A stretch of DNA of 64,000 nt from Luscinia megarhynchos (Eukaryota > Chordata > Aves > Passeriformes > Turdidae): the NCBI GenBank assembly GCA_034336665.1, contig JAPFBE010000002.1, positions 38,605,406 through 38,669,405 on the forward strand, given 5' to 3'. Position numbers and translations under genes: made by a program. The notes under the pieces were generated by a model, which was not told the origin of the DNA, made no database searches, and saw nothing but the letters and a program-made list of their open reading frames with translations. This document shows, in pieces, positions 62,373 to 64,000 of the stretch (within the stretch, counting starts at the first letter, position 1; every line of letters begins with the position of its first letter).

Positions 62373-64000
62373 AACAATAAAAACCAAAATGGATTCATGA
62401 AGGCGGATGGTTAGGAAGAACAAGGAAATCATTTACAGGTAGGATGAAGGAGTGAAGGGAAAACTGGCAGGGAAGTAGGACTCTTGCCAAATGCTGAGAG
62501 GTGTAAATTGGAGAGTTGAGGCAATTAACTGGCAAAGGTAATTTAGAAGATACATGTTCAGTGACAGAGGGAAATCTGGAAAGCATAAAAGGCTAAAAAG
62601 CATCAGATGTGGCAGTGTCTAGAGAGTGTCACATTTGGGATATGCTATGTTGGAGAGGAAAGCTATTTCAGCAAAAGTGTATGCAATTTTGGATGTGTGG
62701 CACTGGTGCATCATGGGGCAAAGATAAGGTAATTACCTAACTGTTCTTCTGGCAGAATCACACCTGCAGTTCTGTGCTCAGCAGCAGGTGCCACGTGTGT
62801 GAGTGATGGTGAAGACTGACAGAGGGGGAATTCACAGAAAAATAACAGAAGTTTTAGGAGACCGAGGAGACTGTGCCTAGCTTTCTACATACATTCTCAT
62901 AAATACATGGAGAGAATAAATACAAATGTTATGGAGTGTAGTCATTTTGAATGCTGCAATTGCTTGTGGCTGGAAATAATGGCATAAAATACTATTTTGA
63001 AAATAAACCTAATAAGGGAATCCCAACCAAAAAAAAATCTGGTATTGAGATTTTCTGTAAGTCTCCTATGCAAATTTTAAACATGCCCAGTAAAGAATAG
63101 CACATGTACTATTAGACTTTATAATTTGCATTGGTGGAGAAAGGATATGATGACCAAGTGGAGCTTTTCTTTCCATGATACCATTTGTTCAATGATACAT
63201 TTCTCATTCAGCAGAAGTAAGTTAAATGTACCTGCAGTCAAACGCTATGAGTGCCTTAGTTTTTAGGGGCTAAACTTCCAGTATTTGCAGCTTAATTTTG
63301 CATTCCCTGAGGAACTCAGGGTATCTGAGTTCGAAATTACTTCAGCAAGATCAGTGTGTGACTTGTGGCACTGGAAGTACTGGTTACAGTGACTTACATC
63401 CAGCTTCAGTGGTGACTTTCAGACGTGTTGGTGATTACTTTGTGGTGCTACATAGAGAATTTTTACAAGGAAAAGACAGAAAATTTAGACTCATAAAGCA
63501 ATGGCTTACACTTAACAGCTCAAATACAGAATAAAATCATTAAGAAAAACTGCCTTCTTCATTAGTATAGATAATACCATTTTAGTATCAGGGATTTCTT
63601 TTAGTGGCCACTTTTTTGGTGCCTGCTTAATAGCCTCCCTGAAAAACCATAAAGCAAGTACAGAACCTAATTTTCCTCATATTAAAGGTAATGACCTTCT
63701 CCTTTTCCATTTTTTATTTTTTATTTATTGAAATACACAATGCAACAAAGTAACTTTAAGAATCAGTTTGTCAGTAATGCAATCCAAGCCATAAAATGTC
63801 AATCAAGCCAATGTTTGTTCTGTTCTTTCCAGTTTCCACAAACACTGTCAGGGTATTATGAGGATTGACTGTCCTGCCTATTGCTATTATAGTTCCTGTT
63901 TTGTTTGCTTGCATTACTGTGATACCTGAGAGCCCTGGTCATGGAACAAAACTCTGCATGCAGATGCACAGCACAAGAAGAATCTCCTCTCAGTGTTTTT
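62373..64000. other. Non-coding, no gene recognised
   Basis: AT-rich sequence with short frames. A 78-codon plus-strand frame at 63298-63534 starts only from a TTG, has no recognisable domain and no clear splice sites. No repeats are seen up to the window end. Confidence 0.55.

Noticed and set aside
1..64000. tRNA, snRNA, let-7/miR-type hairpins and CRISPR-like arrays
   Set aside because: No B-box-like GGTTCGA with matching arms, no known miRNA seed within a proper 60-80 nt hairpin, and no regularly spaced repeats were seen by eye. A covariance-model scan would be needed to exclude them fully.

Overview
The window looks like nuclear DNA from a bird, or less likely another sauropsid. It is AT-rich, poor in CpG and low in repeats. 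The recognisable interspersed repeats are CR1 LINE fragments, two very old L2/CR1-like LINE remnants and one solo retroviral LTR. The youngest-looking CR1 copy has the usual 3' end, finishing in ATTCTATGA. No prokaryotic features are present: there are no operons, Shine-Dalgarno sites or long ORFs. I found no tRNA, rRNA, snRNA or CRISPR array by eye. The species cannot be named from this sequence.

I see no gene that I can identify. The longest open frames (163, 161, 134, 130, 126 and 125 codons) are about what chance gives in 64 kb. They overlap one another in several frames, and none carries a domain I recognise. The window is best described as an intergenic stretch or part of a very large intron. 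A few places deserve a test as exons: about 20.56-20.84 kb on + (open frame ending at an ideal splice donor), 34.26-34.57 kb on - (good acceptor, two adjoining open frames, stop), 40.34-40.60 kb on + and 60.07-60.17 kb on +.

Layout. 0-4.3 kb: poly-T tract, plain sequence, a pyrimidine tract and a sense CR1 3' end (3965-4342). 7.5-7.8 kb: an isolated CpG-rich patch with homeodomain and E-box motifs, the best regulatory candidate. 11.0-11.5 kb: fossil LINE reverse transcriptase remnant followed by a 25-A run. 12.27-12.78 kb: antisense CR1. 16.76-16.92 kb: old antisense CR1-like piece. 26.42-26.53 kb: a second fossil LINE fragment, this one from the reverse transcriptase catalytic region. 40.3-40.8 kb: open frame followed by two perfect hairpins. 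44.0-44.2, 48.3-48.7, 52.2-53.3, 56.1-56.4 and 57.1-57.7 kb: motif-rich single-copy stretches that resemble conserved non-coding elements. 55.5-55.8 kb: old sense CR1 of a different subfamily. 59.6 kb: 36-bp tandem duplication. 62.0-62.37 kb: complete solo LTR with a 6-bp target duplication.

If the window has a function it is probably regulatory. Several motif-rich stretches scattered through a gene desert is the pattern seen around vertebrate developmental genes. That reading is inference and rests on appearance alone; cross-species alignment would decide it.
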